64,000 nucleotides of DNA from the NCBI RefSeq assembly GCF_000424305.1, contig NZ_AUJQ01000004.1, forward strand, positions 62,001 to 126,000. Direction: 5' to 3'. Position numbers and translations under genes: made by a program. The stretch is from Pseudobutyrivibrio ruminis AD2017. GTDB taxonomy: Bacteria; Bacillota; Clostridia; Lachnospirales; Lachnospiraceae. The notes beneath the pieces are model-generated. The model was not told the DNA's origin, did not search any database, and was given only the letters and a program-made list of their open reading frames with translations. This document shows, one piece after another, positions 37,811 to 45,993 of this stretch (position 1 is the stretch's first letter; every line of letters begins with the position of its first letter).

Positions 37811-38788
37811 TTAAAAATCTTTGGCAAAATATCCCTCAGCGGCGAGCACCACTGTATCTCCTTCTTTAAGCTTTAGTTCCGCCACAGGAATCAGTGCTTC
37901 GTTGTCACGCAGTACCACTGATGGAAGAAAATGCTGTGGTGGACTGATTTGATTGATGTTCAAACCCTTCCAGCAATGGGCGTCGTTGATATGTACTGTC
38001 AGCATATCAATATGTTCGTCTTTTGCAAAATTCTCCTGCTGCTTCACACGGGTGTACTGCTCCACGAAGCCAGCGCTGATGATACCAGTTGGGATGGCAA
38101 CCACTCCCACTCCGAAGAAGGCGGTAAGTATGGCCATCAGCCTGCCCATGACAGTAATTGGATAAATGTCGCCGTAGCCTACAGTTAGCAGTGTGGATAC
38201 AGACCACCATATTCCTGAAAAGGCGTTTTCAAAAACATCAGGCTGAGCGTTGTGTTCAGCGTAATAAACTCCAATGGAACTGGCTAGCATAAGAATCAGC
38301 ACGATTATCATGGAAGATGCAATCTGATTCTTCTTTTCCTTTAGGACTGAAAATATCACCGCAAAGGAATCGTATTGGCCGTTGATTCTAAACAGATGAA
38401 AGATTCGTACGATTCGAAGTATTCGAAATGCCACAAAGCCAGACAGGAAAAAGAATGGCAGTATGGTAAACAAATCTACAATTCCATCGTAGGAAAGCAA
38501 AAATTTCAAAATCGCTTTTGGTCTACTTACATTTGGATAAAGCAAATCTGCCGTCCAAATCCTAAGGCCATATTCAATGCAAAATATGAGGATTGTAACA
38601 AATGCAATCACATCCATTATTGGAAAATATGCAGATAGCTGACTGAAGGTTTCTAGCACCATAACCAGTATGTTTAAGGTGATGGTTATGGTAATGAAAA
38701 TGTCGAAAAATCTGCTTATGATATCGTCCTTGTTTCCAATTTGGATGATGTTAAAAACCCGCTGTTTAGTCAAAACATGTCCTCCCAT
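37811..38788 (-). CDS. Voltage-gated-type potassium channel with RCK_C domain
   Basis: This 325-residue six-helix channel has an S4-like helix RILRIVRIFHLFR with regularly spaced arginines, a pore with the selectivity filter TVGYGD (about residues 196-201), and a C-terminal RCK_C/TrkA-C-like domain ending with LKLKEGDTVVLAAEG that probably binds a ligand. It should conduct K+. The start is uncertain: a TTG five codons inside (38773) has a better-placed GGAGG than the ATG at 38788. It lies 5 nt after the amidase gene. Confidence 0.88.
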   Translation of the reverse strand: MGGHVLTKQRVFNIIQIGNKDDIISRFFDIFITITITLNILVMVLETFSQLSAYFPIMDVIAFVTILIFCIEYGLRIWTADLLYPNVSRPKAILKFLLSYDGIVDLFTILPFFFLSGFVAFRILRIVRIFHLFRINGQYDSFAVIFSVLKEKKNQIASSMIIVLILMLASSIGVYYAEHNAQPDVFENAFSGIWWSVSTLLTVGYGDIYPITVMGRLMAILTAFFGVGVVAIPTGIISAGFVEQYTRVKQQENFAKDEHIDMLTVHINDAHCWKGLNINQISPPQHFLPSVVLRDNEALIPVAELKLKEGDTVVLAAEGYFAKDF

Positions 38789-38793
38789 TTGTC

Positions 38794-39594
38794 CTACTGT
38801 TTTAACTTGAGTCCGTAGTAATTTGCGATACCAGTTGCATCTGCGATACCAAGCTGCTGGTACTGCTCAGGTGTGCTAAGGTGATTTAATCTATCTGATT
38901 CGTTTGTGCAGAAGGCATGCTCAACTATGATGCAAGGGATGCCTGCGCTCTTAGACTGGTTGATGAGTGCATAATAATCCTTAACGCTACCGTCTGGATA
39001 TTTACCAGATGTAGAATCTCTAGTAACGATACCTGTTCCGTTAGGGCAAAGCTTCCAATTGTTAACTGTAAGGCCTGTTCCTACAAGCTGTGTAAGAATA
39101 GACTGTCCAAGCTGGGAGCCCTGAACGCAAAGCTGTGGTCTGTAGTTTGGATTTGGGATGATTACCTTTGATCCGTTCTGTGATTTGTCTAAATCTGGGT
39201 CGTAATCGTTGTGAAGGCTGATAAGCACATCTGCTTTTGCATTCTTTGCGCAATTAACTCTTGCTGCAAGACATTTTGTTGCTGAATTAGGGTCAGCCCC
39301 GTATGGGCATTCTAATGTGTATCTTGTCATGTAAACTGTAACACCTGCATACTTTTCAAGCTCCTGCTTGCAGTAGTAAGCGATGTAAAGATTGGCAATT
39401 CCCTCTTCGAAGTTTTCATAATGGCAACCCAAATGTGTGGTGTCATGACCTGCATCAAGAACAACTACTATATTCTTTTTTGCTGAAGCCTTTTTTGCTT
39501 TTGCCTCAGACTCAAATGATGTAGCTGTAAAAAGTGCTACAACCATTGTTAAACCAAGCATTAAGCTGATTCCTTTTTTCAATAATCCTTTCAT
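38794..39594 (-). CDS. Secreted N-acetylmuramoyl-L-alanine amidase (Amidase_3)
   Basis: This 266-residue zinc amidase cleaves peptidoglycan between MurNAc and L-Ala. A signal peptide (about residues 1-32) is followed by VVLDAGHDTTHLGC with the first zinc His, an NYRPQLC region, the second His in DVLISLHNDYD, and CIIVEHAFCTNESD with the catalytic Glu. It has no separate wall-binding repeats. It is followed closely by the K+ channel gene. Confidence 0.92.
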   Translation of the reverse strand: MKGLLKKGISLMLGLTMVVALFTATSFESEAKAKKASAKKNIVVVLDAGHDTTHLGCHYENFEEGIANLYIAYYCKQELEKYAGVTVYMTRYTLECPYGADPNSATKCLAARVNCAKNAKADVLISLHNDYDPDLDKSQNGSKVIIPNPNYRPQLCVQGSQLGQSILTQLVGTGLTVNNWKLCPNGTGIVTRDSTSGKYPDGSVKDYYALINQSKSAGIPCIIVEHAFCTNESDRLNHLSTPEQYQQLGIADATGIANYYGLKLKQ

Positions 39595-39621
39595 AATTGC
39601 CTCCGTATATATATTTGATAG

Positions 39622-41118
39622 TTATAGTTTTTCAAAATTATCTATTATATGGCTGGCTAAAACGCCTTTTGTTCCGTAGATTTTGGATGCCTTCGCACCT
39701 GCTTTGCCGTGTAGATATGCTGCTGCACAGGCTGTGATTAATGTGCTTTCCGTAGCATTTTGACCAATTAGTGAAGCCATAAGTCCTGCCAGCACATCAC
39801 CTGACCCTGGGGTTGCCAGGCCTTCATTTCCACTGGTGATGAAGTGGGTCTTTTTGCCGTCAGTCACAATGGTGGTGTGATTTTTAAGCACTAGGATGCA
39901 GCCAGTTTCTCTGGCAAAATCCTTTGCCACCTGCTCCTGATTGATATTTATATCTGATACCTTAATATTAGTCAGGCGCTCCATTTCCTTAAGATGTGGT
40001 GTTAGAATCACTGGGATTCTTTTTGCTGCCTGAATTAGCAGTTCACGATTTTTAGCTGCAAGATTGATTCCATCTGCATCTATTACCACAGGCTTTGTGG
40101 CAGATTCTAAGGTCTTCTTTAGGATGTTTTCCGATGTTTCATCCATGCCAAGGCCTGGGCCAATTAGTATCACATCTGCCCCGTTAAGTTCAGATTGAAG
40201 CTCGGTTTCATTGTATTCATTATAACCCAAATACATTGCTTCAGGTAGATTTTGCCTGATGGATTCTGTGTTATTATTGTGAGTATAAATCTTTACCAGG
40301 CCAGCTCCTGACGATAGTGCTGATCTAGCAGACAGGTAGCAGGCACCATAGATATTTTCGCTTCCTGCGATAATCAAAAGCTTGCCGCAGCTGCCTTTGT
40401 TGGCATCCACTGGGCGTGGCTTGATATGATTTACGATGGCATCATCTATGATAGTGTCATAGTTAGTGTCAGCTTCGTTTAAGTATATGCCCACATCAGC
40501 TACTATTAATTTTCCTGCAGCCACCTTGCAATCGGCAAGGGTCAAGCCCTTTTTCATGTAGGCAAAGGTCACGGTTAAATCTGCCCTGATGCCTGCATCA
40601 CCTAGCAGATTTCCACATGTAGCATCATAGCCTGATGGGATATCCACAGCTACAACCTTGTTTGCCTTTTCATTGATGATAACTGCTGCTTTTTCAAAAT
40701 CTCCTCCAAGCCCACGGCTTAGGCCGATTCCAAACATGGCATCGATGGTCACGCTTGATTGTTCTATGGCTGTTTCATCAAATTTGTTTTCTATTGTTAT
40801 GCCGTAGCTTTCTGCTATGGCGATTTCCTGTTTTAGCTGGTCAGTGAACTTGTCAGGATTTCCCATAACAAAGCATCTGACGGTCATGCCCTTTAAATGA
40901 AGCAGGCGTGCCACTGCCACTCCATCCCCACCATTGTTTCCAGGACCACACACCACTGCAAACTTGTTGGCTTCAGGGAATTCCTGAGTGATGGCCTCCA
41001 CCACCTTCATGGCGGCGCGCTCCATCAGTACCAGAGAAGGCATCCTGTGCTCAGTCATTGTTTTGTTGTCACATTCTTGCATTTCCTGCGCTGATAATAT
41101 GTACTGCCCTATGTTCAT
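39622..41118 (-). CDS. nnr: Bifunctional NAD(P)HX epimerase / ADP-dependent dehydratase
   Basis: This 498-residue repair enzyme handles hydrated NAD(P)H. The N-terminal YjeF_N domain (about 1-215) has VVCGPGNNGGDGVAVARLL and VTIDAMFGIGLSRG. The C-terminal carbohydrate-kinase-like domain (about 225-498) has IIAGSENIYGACYLSARSAL, VVIDADGINL and the GLATPGSGDVLAGLMASLIG motif. The fusion and length are typical of bacterial Nnr. Confidence 0.95.
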   Translation of the reverse strand: MNIGQYILSAQEMQECDNKTMTEHRMPSLVLMERAAMKVVEAITQEFPEANKFAVVCGPGNNGGDGVAVARLLHLKGMTVRCFVMGNPDKFTDQLKQEIAIAESYGITIENKFDETAIEQSSVTIDAMFGIGLSRGLGGDFEKAAVIINEKANKVVAVDIPSGYDATCGNLLGDAGIRADLTVTFAYMKKGLTLADCKVAAGKLIVADVGIYLNEADTNYDTIIDDAIVNHIKPRPVDANKGSCGKLLIIAGSENIYGACYLSARSALSSGAGLVKIYTHNNNTESIRQNLPEAMYLGYNEYNETELQSELNGADVILIGPGLGMDETSENILKKTLESATKPVVIDADGINLAAKNRELLIQAAKRIPVILTPHLKEMERLTNIKVSDININQEQVAKDFARETGCILVLKNHTTIVTDGKKTHFITSGNEGLATPGSGDVLAGLMASLIGQNATESTLITACAAAYLHGKAGAKASKIYGTKGVLASHIIDNFEKL

Positions 41119-41193
41119 AATAATCCCCTTTTGTAGTGTGATGTCTCTTTTTTATATACTATACCACATTTAGATATCAAGTTTCCCCTTAAC

Positions 41194-41225
41194 TAAAAAA
41201 GACCAGGGCTACACCCTGATCTCTT
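41194..41225 (-). terminator. Terminator after secreted lipase gene
   Basis: GATCAGGG and CCCTGGTC (minus strand 41221-41214 and 41208-41201) form an 8-bp stem with one G-T pair, followed by TTTTTTAG on the minus strand. Confidence 0.8.
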
Positions 41226-41253
41226 TTATGAATGTTTTATGTATAATTGCAGC

Positions 41254-42435
41254 TTATTCTGCTACAGCTTCAGTCTCAACAACTTCTGTTTCTTCTGTCT
41301 CTGTTTCTACAGATTCTGTTTCAACAGACTCTTCTACTGTTTCAGCTTCAACTACTTCAGCATCAGCTTCAATTACTTCAGGAACTTCTGTTTCAACAGG
41401 AGCAATTTCAGTTACCATAGCAAATGTTGTAAACTGATTTAAAGCATCCTCTGACATGTATCCATCAGCAACTGCCTGCTTAGCTAAGTCATAGCACTCA
41501 GCTGGTGTCTTCTTAGGAGCGATTGATGATCTAACTACTGATGTTGTTCCATAGAATGATGTATAGAATGATGTAGTAGCGAAGTTTAATGTAAGCATTC
41601 TGCTACCTGTTTCTACGCCTAAAACACTTCCTCTCTTCTCACCAGCGCAATCGTAGTTGCCCCAAACGTCTTCACGTAAGTAGCTATCGCAGTGAGCAGC
41701 AGATGAATCTCCGTTGTAACCACCATCTTCATGGTTAACACCTGCGTACTGCCATACAATATTAAGCACTGAAGAAATGCTGTAGAATGTGTTCTTATCA
41801 CTGCTATCACCAAGTCTCTTTACCATGCCTTCACGACTAAAGCCCTTGATAAGAGGTGAACCAAATGTAACTGTGTTAAGTACTTCATAATTGTCCTTGA
41901 TGTACTTATCAGCAGCAACCTGCTGCGCAACCATTCCACCAAGGCTGTGACCGGCAAGAATAATGTTGCTGCCTGCAGGAATTCTATCGATAATAGCATT
42001 CTTTACATTTAATACGTATTCATTACTTAATTCAAAACCTGCCTGAAGGTCTTCCTTAACAGTTGTAGTCTGATTTTCAACAATTGTCTCTGTTCCTGAA
42101 AGTGCAACTACGTATACTTCCTTGTCCTCAGCGCCCCAATAAGTATTATAAGTCATTCTACCTTCTGTGATAGAAATAGGACCAGCTGACTGATAATCTG
42201 CATAGCCAACCTTTGTAAGTGTTGCCATCTGAGCAGCATTCTCAATATTTACAGTCTCACCATTCTGGATTTTATAAACCATATCCATGATCTTAAAATC
42301 TGTTTCTGTGTGAAGAACATAATTTGTATCTCCACCTGCTGGAAGAATTGAACCAGCCTCTGCAACCATTGGATTAACCAAAATAGTAGTAGCCACAAGA
42401 GCAGCAGCTAACATTCTAAAAACTCTTTTACTCAT
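41254..42435 (-). CDS. Secreted class 3 lipase-like alpha/beta hydrolase with acidic tail
   Basis: This 393-residue exported protein has a signal peptide (about 1-28) and a lipase core with the nucleophile elbow IILAGHSLGGMVAQQVAADKY, followed by VTFGSPLIKG, typical of class 3 lipases. The last 45 or so residues are a low-complexity Glu/Thr/Val tail with repeated ETE and VE units. That tail has no known anchor motif. The ATG at 42435 is preceded by GGAG about 13 nt upstream; the earlier start has no ribosome site. The substrate is unknown (lipid or acylated glycan). Confidence 0.82.
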   Translation of the reverse strand: MSKRVFRMLAAALVATTILVNPMVAEAGSILPAGGDTNYVLHTETDFKIMDMVYKIQNGETVNIENAAQMATLTKVGYADYQSAGPISITEGRMTYNTYWGAEDKEVYVVALSGTETIVENQTTTVKEDLQAGFELSNEYVLNVKNAIIDRIPAGSNIILAGHSLGGMVAQQVAADKYIKDNYEVLNTVTFGSPLIKGFSREGMVKRLGDSSDKNTFYSISSVLNIVWQYAGVNHEDGGYNGDSSAAHCDSYLREDVWGNYDCAGEKRGSVLGVETGSRMLTLNFATTSFYTSFYGTTSVVRSSIAPKKTPAECYDLAKQAVADGYMSEDALNQFTTFAMVTEIAPVETEVPEVIEADAEVVEAETVEESVETESVETETEETEVVETEAVAE

Positions 42436-42636
42436 AATTATTTTTACTCCTTTTCTATTGCGGAAATAATATATCAGCAATATTGTCCTAATGCAAGCCA
42501 AAATTAATTCAATAAATGGAGTAGTTTTTGTGATTATTGCGATTTGTCACACAATGTATTTTTACAAGTATATATTGTTATATTTCTATCTTTTGTTTCC
42601 ATACTGCTTCCATATATAACTTTTGTTCCTCTCGGG

Positions 42637-42656
42637 CCGCCTTTACCGATTTTTAT
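42637..42656 (+). repeat. 20-bp direct repeat, copy 1
   Basis: The 20 bases here are identical to 44342-44361. The second copy encodes the IKIGKGG segment of the DinD remnant; this first copy overlaps the 3' end of the RhuM pseudogene. The pair encloses 1.7 kb. The remaining region 42436-42636 holds no gene that I can support. Confidence 0.7.
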
Positions 42657-43563
42657 TTCTTAGTTGCTCTTTTTCTCTTCTTCACTTCTTTTTCCAGACC
42701 TTTGACACTTTTAAGATACTCTTCTTCCACCGGAGATAATGTATTCTCCTGATACTTTCGATATTCCGCCTTTGCCTTCTTTATAGCCTCATCATGGCTT
42801 ACTTTGCCAGAATCTTCAAGGAGCTTTCTGTTCCCAGATGTAAGAATAGAATCCAACTGTTCAACATAATCAATCATATACATTGGCTTATGTTCAATGC
42901 CGGCAGTTCTCCTGAAAAGGAAGTTAATCCCATAAAAGGCTTATTAGCATCTGCTCTTTCATAGATCACTTCTGCCGCAGTATGACCGTGTGCCGCGTAA
43001 TGAAGCTTGTTCTGAACAATCTTAAAAAACTGTATAGACTCATCACTCTTTGGATTGTAATCAACACTGGTTGCATACAAATCCAGAACCTGACGATAAA
43101 GAACCTTTTCTGAAGAACGGATATCTCGAATCCTGTCAAGAAGTTCTTTCCAGTAATTACCACCGCCATTTCCTTTTAGACGCTCATCGTCAATTGTAAA
43201 TCCCTTGATTATATATTCTTTCAAACGTTGCGTAGCCCACTTACGGAAATGCGTCGCTGTTGAAGATTTAACTCGATAACCCAAAGAAATTATCATATCA
43301 AGGTTATAAAATGGGAGTTCTCTTGTGACCTGTCTGTTTCCTTCCATCCGAACCTGTCGGAATTTCCGACAGGTTGAATTATCATCTAATTCACCCTCGT
43401 CGTAAATATTCTTAATGTGATCAACTACGTTTGTTCTGGATGTTTGAAACAGCTCTGCCATCTGTTGCTGTGTCAGCCATACAGTTTCATCCTCCATTCA
43501 GACATCCAGCTTAGTCAATCCATCCTCTGTCTGATATATAATGATTTCTCCATAATTATCCAT
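42653..43563 (-). pseudogene. RhuM family protein, broken by a nonsense codon and an internal deletion
   Basis: RhuM proteins are about 330 residues and of unknown function, often found in genomic islands. The expected start MDNYGEIIIYQTEDGLTKLDV (43563) runs into a TGA at 43500-43498, where homologues have an Arg before MEDETVWLTQQQM; a CGA-to-TGA change would explain it. The frame then continues for 207 codons to FMGLTSFSGELPA, after which about 30 residues of the family are missing and the frame shifts. The C-terminal part IEHKPMYMIDYVEQLDSILTSGNRKLL is in another frame and ends at 42653. A 25-bp perfect palindrome lies in the coding region. Confidence 0.85.
43351..43375. repeat. 25-bp perfect palindrome in the RhuM pseudogene
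   Basis: AACCTGTCGGAA at 43351-43362 and its exact reverse complement at 43364-43375 flank a single central base. It encodes the TCRKFRQV part of RhuM. Confidence 0.9.
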
Positions 43564-43645
43564 AATGTTCTGCTCCTTAGTTTTCATATTCTACATTTCT
43601 TCAAGTCTCTCTATCTTTTTCAGTGCCTGCCCCAGCCCGAAGTGC

Positions 43646-44179
43646 TTATAACACATATTCCATCTGTACATCAAATGGCTCCTCATCTGCAATCCAGGGT
43701 ATTATCTCCTCGGCATGCACGCATCCCAATGCCTTATACGCAGCCTGAGATTCTTTTGATGAATGAGCGGAAATGTATAGCTTTTTTGCACCATGTTCCT
43801 TTGCCGCCCCCGCTGCTTTCTCAAAAAGCTTTCTTCCAACTCCCATACCCCTGAATGGTTCTGATACTTGAAATGTAACAAGCTGGACATACTGTCCATT
43901 TGTTCCTAATCTTTTTGTACCAACCGTGATATATCCTATCAAATACGTCTCTTCAAATGCCCCATAATCTATCATGTCCCCATATAGATTATTTGCTATT
44001 GCCGACGCTTCTTCTCTGCACTTATCAAGACTCCATTCTTCCACAAATGAAATAGGCAGAAGAATCCAGTTTCCATCCACATTTCTCCAGCACTCCGTGA
44101 CAACCTGATGCCTAATAAAGTTATCCAGTGAATGGGAATTAAAGTTATCTTCAGTTAGTCTCTCAACTCTTATTTCCAT
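43646..44179 (-). CDS. GNAT family N-acetyltransferase
   Basis: This 177-residue acetyltransferase has a GNAT core in its second half: LVTFQVSEPFRGMGVGRKLFEKA contains the acetyl-CoA-binding RGMGVGR (R/Q-x-x-G-x-G/A), followed by KLYISAHSSKESQAAYKALGC. The N-terminal third resembles streptothricin-acetyltransferase-like proteins, but the substrate is unknown. It appears intact although both neighbours are broken. Confidence 0.85.
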   Translation of the reverse strand: MEIRVERLTEDNFNSHSLDNFIRHQVVTECWRNVDGNWILLPISFVEEWSLDKCREEASAIANNLYGDMIDYGAFEETYLIGYITVGTKRLGTNGQYVQLVTFQVSEPFRGMGVGRKLFEKAAGAAKEHGAKKLYISAHSSKESQAAYKALGCVHAEEIIPWIADEEPFDVQMEYVL

Positions 44180-44341
44180 ACCTCAATGTCCTTTATGTTT
44201 TTTCATCTTCTATTGCACCAATTTCCTCATATAGCTTATTCATGCGCTCCCTATTCTGTATCAGTAGAAAGCTTGCCTGAGTTTTCTGCAATCAGATAGC
44301 ACGCATATCGAATGAGCATATAATCATCAACTTCTCGATTA

Positions 44342-44361
44342 CCGCCTTTACCGATTTTTAT
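44342..44361 (+). repeat. 20-bp direct repeat, copy 2
   Basis: Identical to 42637-42656, in the same orientation, 1705 bp away. This copy is within the DinD remnant. Confidence 0.7.
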
Positions 44362-44387
44362 CATTTTGCTGACGTCAGCAAAATGAT
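44360..44387. repeat. 28-bp perfect palindrome in the DinD remnant
   Basis: ATCATTTTGCTGAC at 44360-44373 is followed directly by its exact reverse complement at 44374-44387. On the minus strand it encodes DHFADVSKMI. Confidence 0.92.
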
Positions 44388-44516
44388 CCGTTACAGTTAT
44401 CCCATTGTTTTCACAAGAAGTCTTTCTCCTCCTGCTACTTCCAACTTTCCCATAATACGAACCCACATAAGCGGTTCAGTTCCACCGTGGTATCAGTGGC
44501 AATCCTGTTTGCTTTT

Positions 44517-44542
44517 TAAAGTGGTCGAATTCGACCACTTTA
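44517..44542. repeat. 26-bp perfect palindrome at the ORF6N gene stop codon
   Basis: TAAAGTGGTCGAA at 44517-44529 is followed directly by TTCGACCACTTTA at 44530-44542. Its last three bases form the TAA stop of the ORF6N gene. No U-run follows, so it is not a classical terminator. Confidence 0.92.
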
Positions 44543-45595
44543 CAACTTTAATTTATTATTACTAAGTAATAGCTCTATAATGTCTTTGTACTTATCCTTG
44601 TCTCGATCTTCCAGAATAGTTGTTATTCTTGCCCCAGAATCTTTAGAGGATGCTCCACATAGGTAAATCTTTTCACTATCCAATCCATAATCAAGAATAA
44701 TATATCTATCGTGAAATACACCACCAGATTCATATAGCTCAATATCTAGTCCTGTATACTGTTTTCTAAAATCTGTATATTCAATAGCAGTTAGTCCCTT
44801 CATCAAATTATCGCTGTATACTCTTATTTTGACTCCATCTTTTGCATGTGCAAGTAGTTGTAAGGTCTTTGTACTAATATAATTATCAACTACATAAATT
44901 GAACTACTTGCTTGTGAATATATTTCTGCGTATGCCACATCTGAATCAAATATTTGTCCATTATAAAATAAATATCCACGACATGCATTGGCTTCACTAA
45001 AATTCTCAAAGATTTCTGCTAGCTCAGATTTACGGACGACATCTGATAATTCTCCCATAGCAATAGCAATATCATCTTCAACTTGATTTAGACTTTTCTT
45101 TATTTCGGCTATACTTTGAGTCGTATTTGTCACTTGCATAGATAACTGTAGCATCTGTCTGTTAGATGGAAGCATTTCATTAGAAACAATGTAATCTTTC
45201 ATCTTTTTAAATGTTCTTACTAACGCTCTACTTTGCTTAATTGCAAGGTCACCTCTTAAAACAGTCATCAGCATATATACGCCTTGCTCTGTAAATGCAT
45301 AAGGCGTATAGCGCGAGCCGCCCCAACTTGAGGTGAAATTTTTGCACCTCAAAATATCATCAAATTCTGTTTTTGTAAGGCGAAACATAAACTCGTCACC
45401 CTCAAATTTTTTAGCATTATTCTTCACCTGGCGGTTAAAGTTCTTGGTTTCATATCCATATATTTCTGCCAAATCTGAATCAAGCATCACCTTTACACCA
45501 CGTACTTCATATAGTTTTTCTTTCAAAAGTTCTTCCGTGATTTCTACTGGAACTATTTCAGTATTTTCGACCACTTCCTTCTTTTTATCGTCCAT
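44540..45595 (-). CDS. ORF6N DNA-binding domain protein with PLD-like C-terminal domain
   Basis: The 351-residue protein has an N-terminal ORF6N domain (about residues 20-110: VRGVKVMLDSDLAEIYGYETKNFNRQVKNN and YAFTEQGVYMLMTVLRG), a helical linker (about 120-200) and a C-terminal phospholipase-D-like region. The latter has a degenerate HKD-type motif GVFHDRYIILDYG and CGASSKDSG. ORF6N and KilA-N domains are common in phage antirepressors and island regulators. The PLD-like part may act in DNA binding or be a relict nuclease. Palindromes with the same core occur in its promoter and inside the domain-coding part. Confidence 0.82.
   Translation of the reverse strand: MDDKKKEVVENTEIVPVEITEELLKEKLYEVRGVKVMLDSDLAEIYGYETKNFNRQVKNNAKKFEGDEFMFRLTKTEFDDILRCKNFTSSWGGSRYTPYAFTEQGVYMLMTVLRGDLAIKQSRALVRTFKKMKDYIVSNEMLPSNRQMLQLSMQVTNTTQSIAEIKKSLNQVEDDIAIAMGELSDVVRKSELAEIFENFSEANACRGYLFYNGQIFDSDVAYAEIYSQASSSIYVVDNYISTKTLQLLAHAKDGVKIRVYSDNLMKGLTAIEYTDFRKQYTGLDIELYESGGVFHDRYIILDYGLDSEKIYLCGASSKDSGARITTILEDRDKDKYKDIIELLLSNNKLKL
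45328..45352. repeat. Intragenic palindrome in ORF6N gene (same core as promoter copy)
   Basis: TTGAGGTG at 45328-45335 and CACCTCAA at 45345-45352 flank a 9-nt A/T-rich centre (AAATTTTTG). It lies in the part encoding LRCKNFTSSW. The core TTGAGGT, AAATTTTT, ACCTCAA is shared with the promoter copy at 45609-45641. Confidence 0.85.
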
Positions 45596-45608
45596 ATTTT
45601 CCTTTCAA

Positions 45609-45641
45609 AATCTTGAGGTCAAATTTTTCGACCTCAAGATT
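45609..45641. promoter_or_regulatory. Palindrome upstream of ORF6N gene, likely operator
   Basis: AATCTTGAGGTC at 45609-45620 and its exact reverse complement at 45630-45641 flank a 9-nt A/T-rich centre (AAATTTTTC). It is 14 nt upstream of the start codon (45595), a good position for an autoregulatory operator. Confidence 0.7.
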
Positions 45642-45663
45642 CTATGTCTTAACCTTAATATTT

Positions 45664-45687
45664 AAAGTGTTCACTTCTGAACACTTT
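45664..45687. repeat. Palindrome at the stop of the small HTH gene
   Basis: AAAGTGTTCA at 45664-45673 and TGAACACTTT at 45678-45687 form a perfect 10-bp inverted repeat with a 4-nt loop. It overlaps the TGA stop at 45671-45673. Its outer part AAAGTG...CACTTT resembles that of the palindrome at 44517-44542. Confidence 0.8.
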
Positions 45688-45967
45688 TTGAAGTCCCTGC
45701 AATTTTCTGCAATTCTTTATAATATGCCAGATAACGATAAGCAGTCCTCCTGCTTACATCACCCTCTGCTACAATCTCTGAAAGAGTCATGCCATTCTCA
45801 TATTTAAAAATAAAATCATTGTATGCAGACATCCATGCTTCATCATGTTTTTTACGTCCACCGAAGTTACGATTACGGAGCGTTTCATTTTCCGCCTTTA
45901 GCTCGGCAACCTCTTTTTCTAATTCTTTTATTCTCTTAAGAGCTTCATCAAGTGTTGTAATCTTCAT
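45671..45967 (-). CDS. Small coiled-coil/HTH protein
   Basis: This 98-residue protein has an N-terminal coiled coil (LDEALKRIKELEKEVAELKAEN) and a C-terminal HTH that resembles the resolvase/Hin type (MTLSEIVAEGDVSRRTAYRYLAYY). It may be a small regulator or the remnant of an invertase-like protein. The start at 45967 has AGGAGG 8 nt upstream. It is the first gene of the accessory island transcript and has a consensus promoter. Confidence 0.75.
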   Translation of the reverse strand: MKITTLDEALKRIKELEKEVAELKAENETLRNRNFGGRKKHDEAWMSAYNDFIFKYENGMTLSEIVAEGDVSRRTAYRYLAYYKELQKIAGTSKSVQK

Positions 45968-45993
45968 TTTGTGCCTCCTCGCTTTATGGCACA

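Larger units (their letters stand above)
44251..44466 (-). pseudogene. Remnant of a DinD-like (DNA-damage-inducible protein D) gene
   Basis: The 71-codon frame contains SCENNGITVTDHFADVSKM, then IKIGKGGNREVDDYMLIRYACYLIAENSG. This matches the central N-terminal part of DinD/BRO-like proteins of about 280 residues. Both ends are lost: the first 14 or so residues look out of frame and the sequence stops after LSTDTE. A further short open stretch (RERMNKLYEEIGAIEDEKT, about 44185-44245) follows in another frame and may be debris of the same or another gene. A perfect 28-bp palindrome lies in the best-conserved part. Confidence 0.75.
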
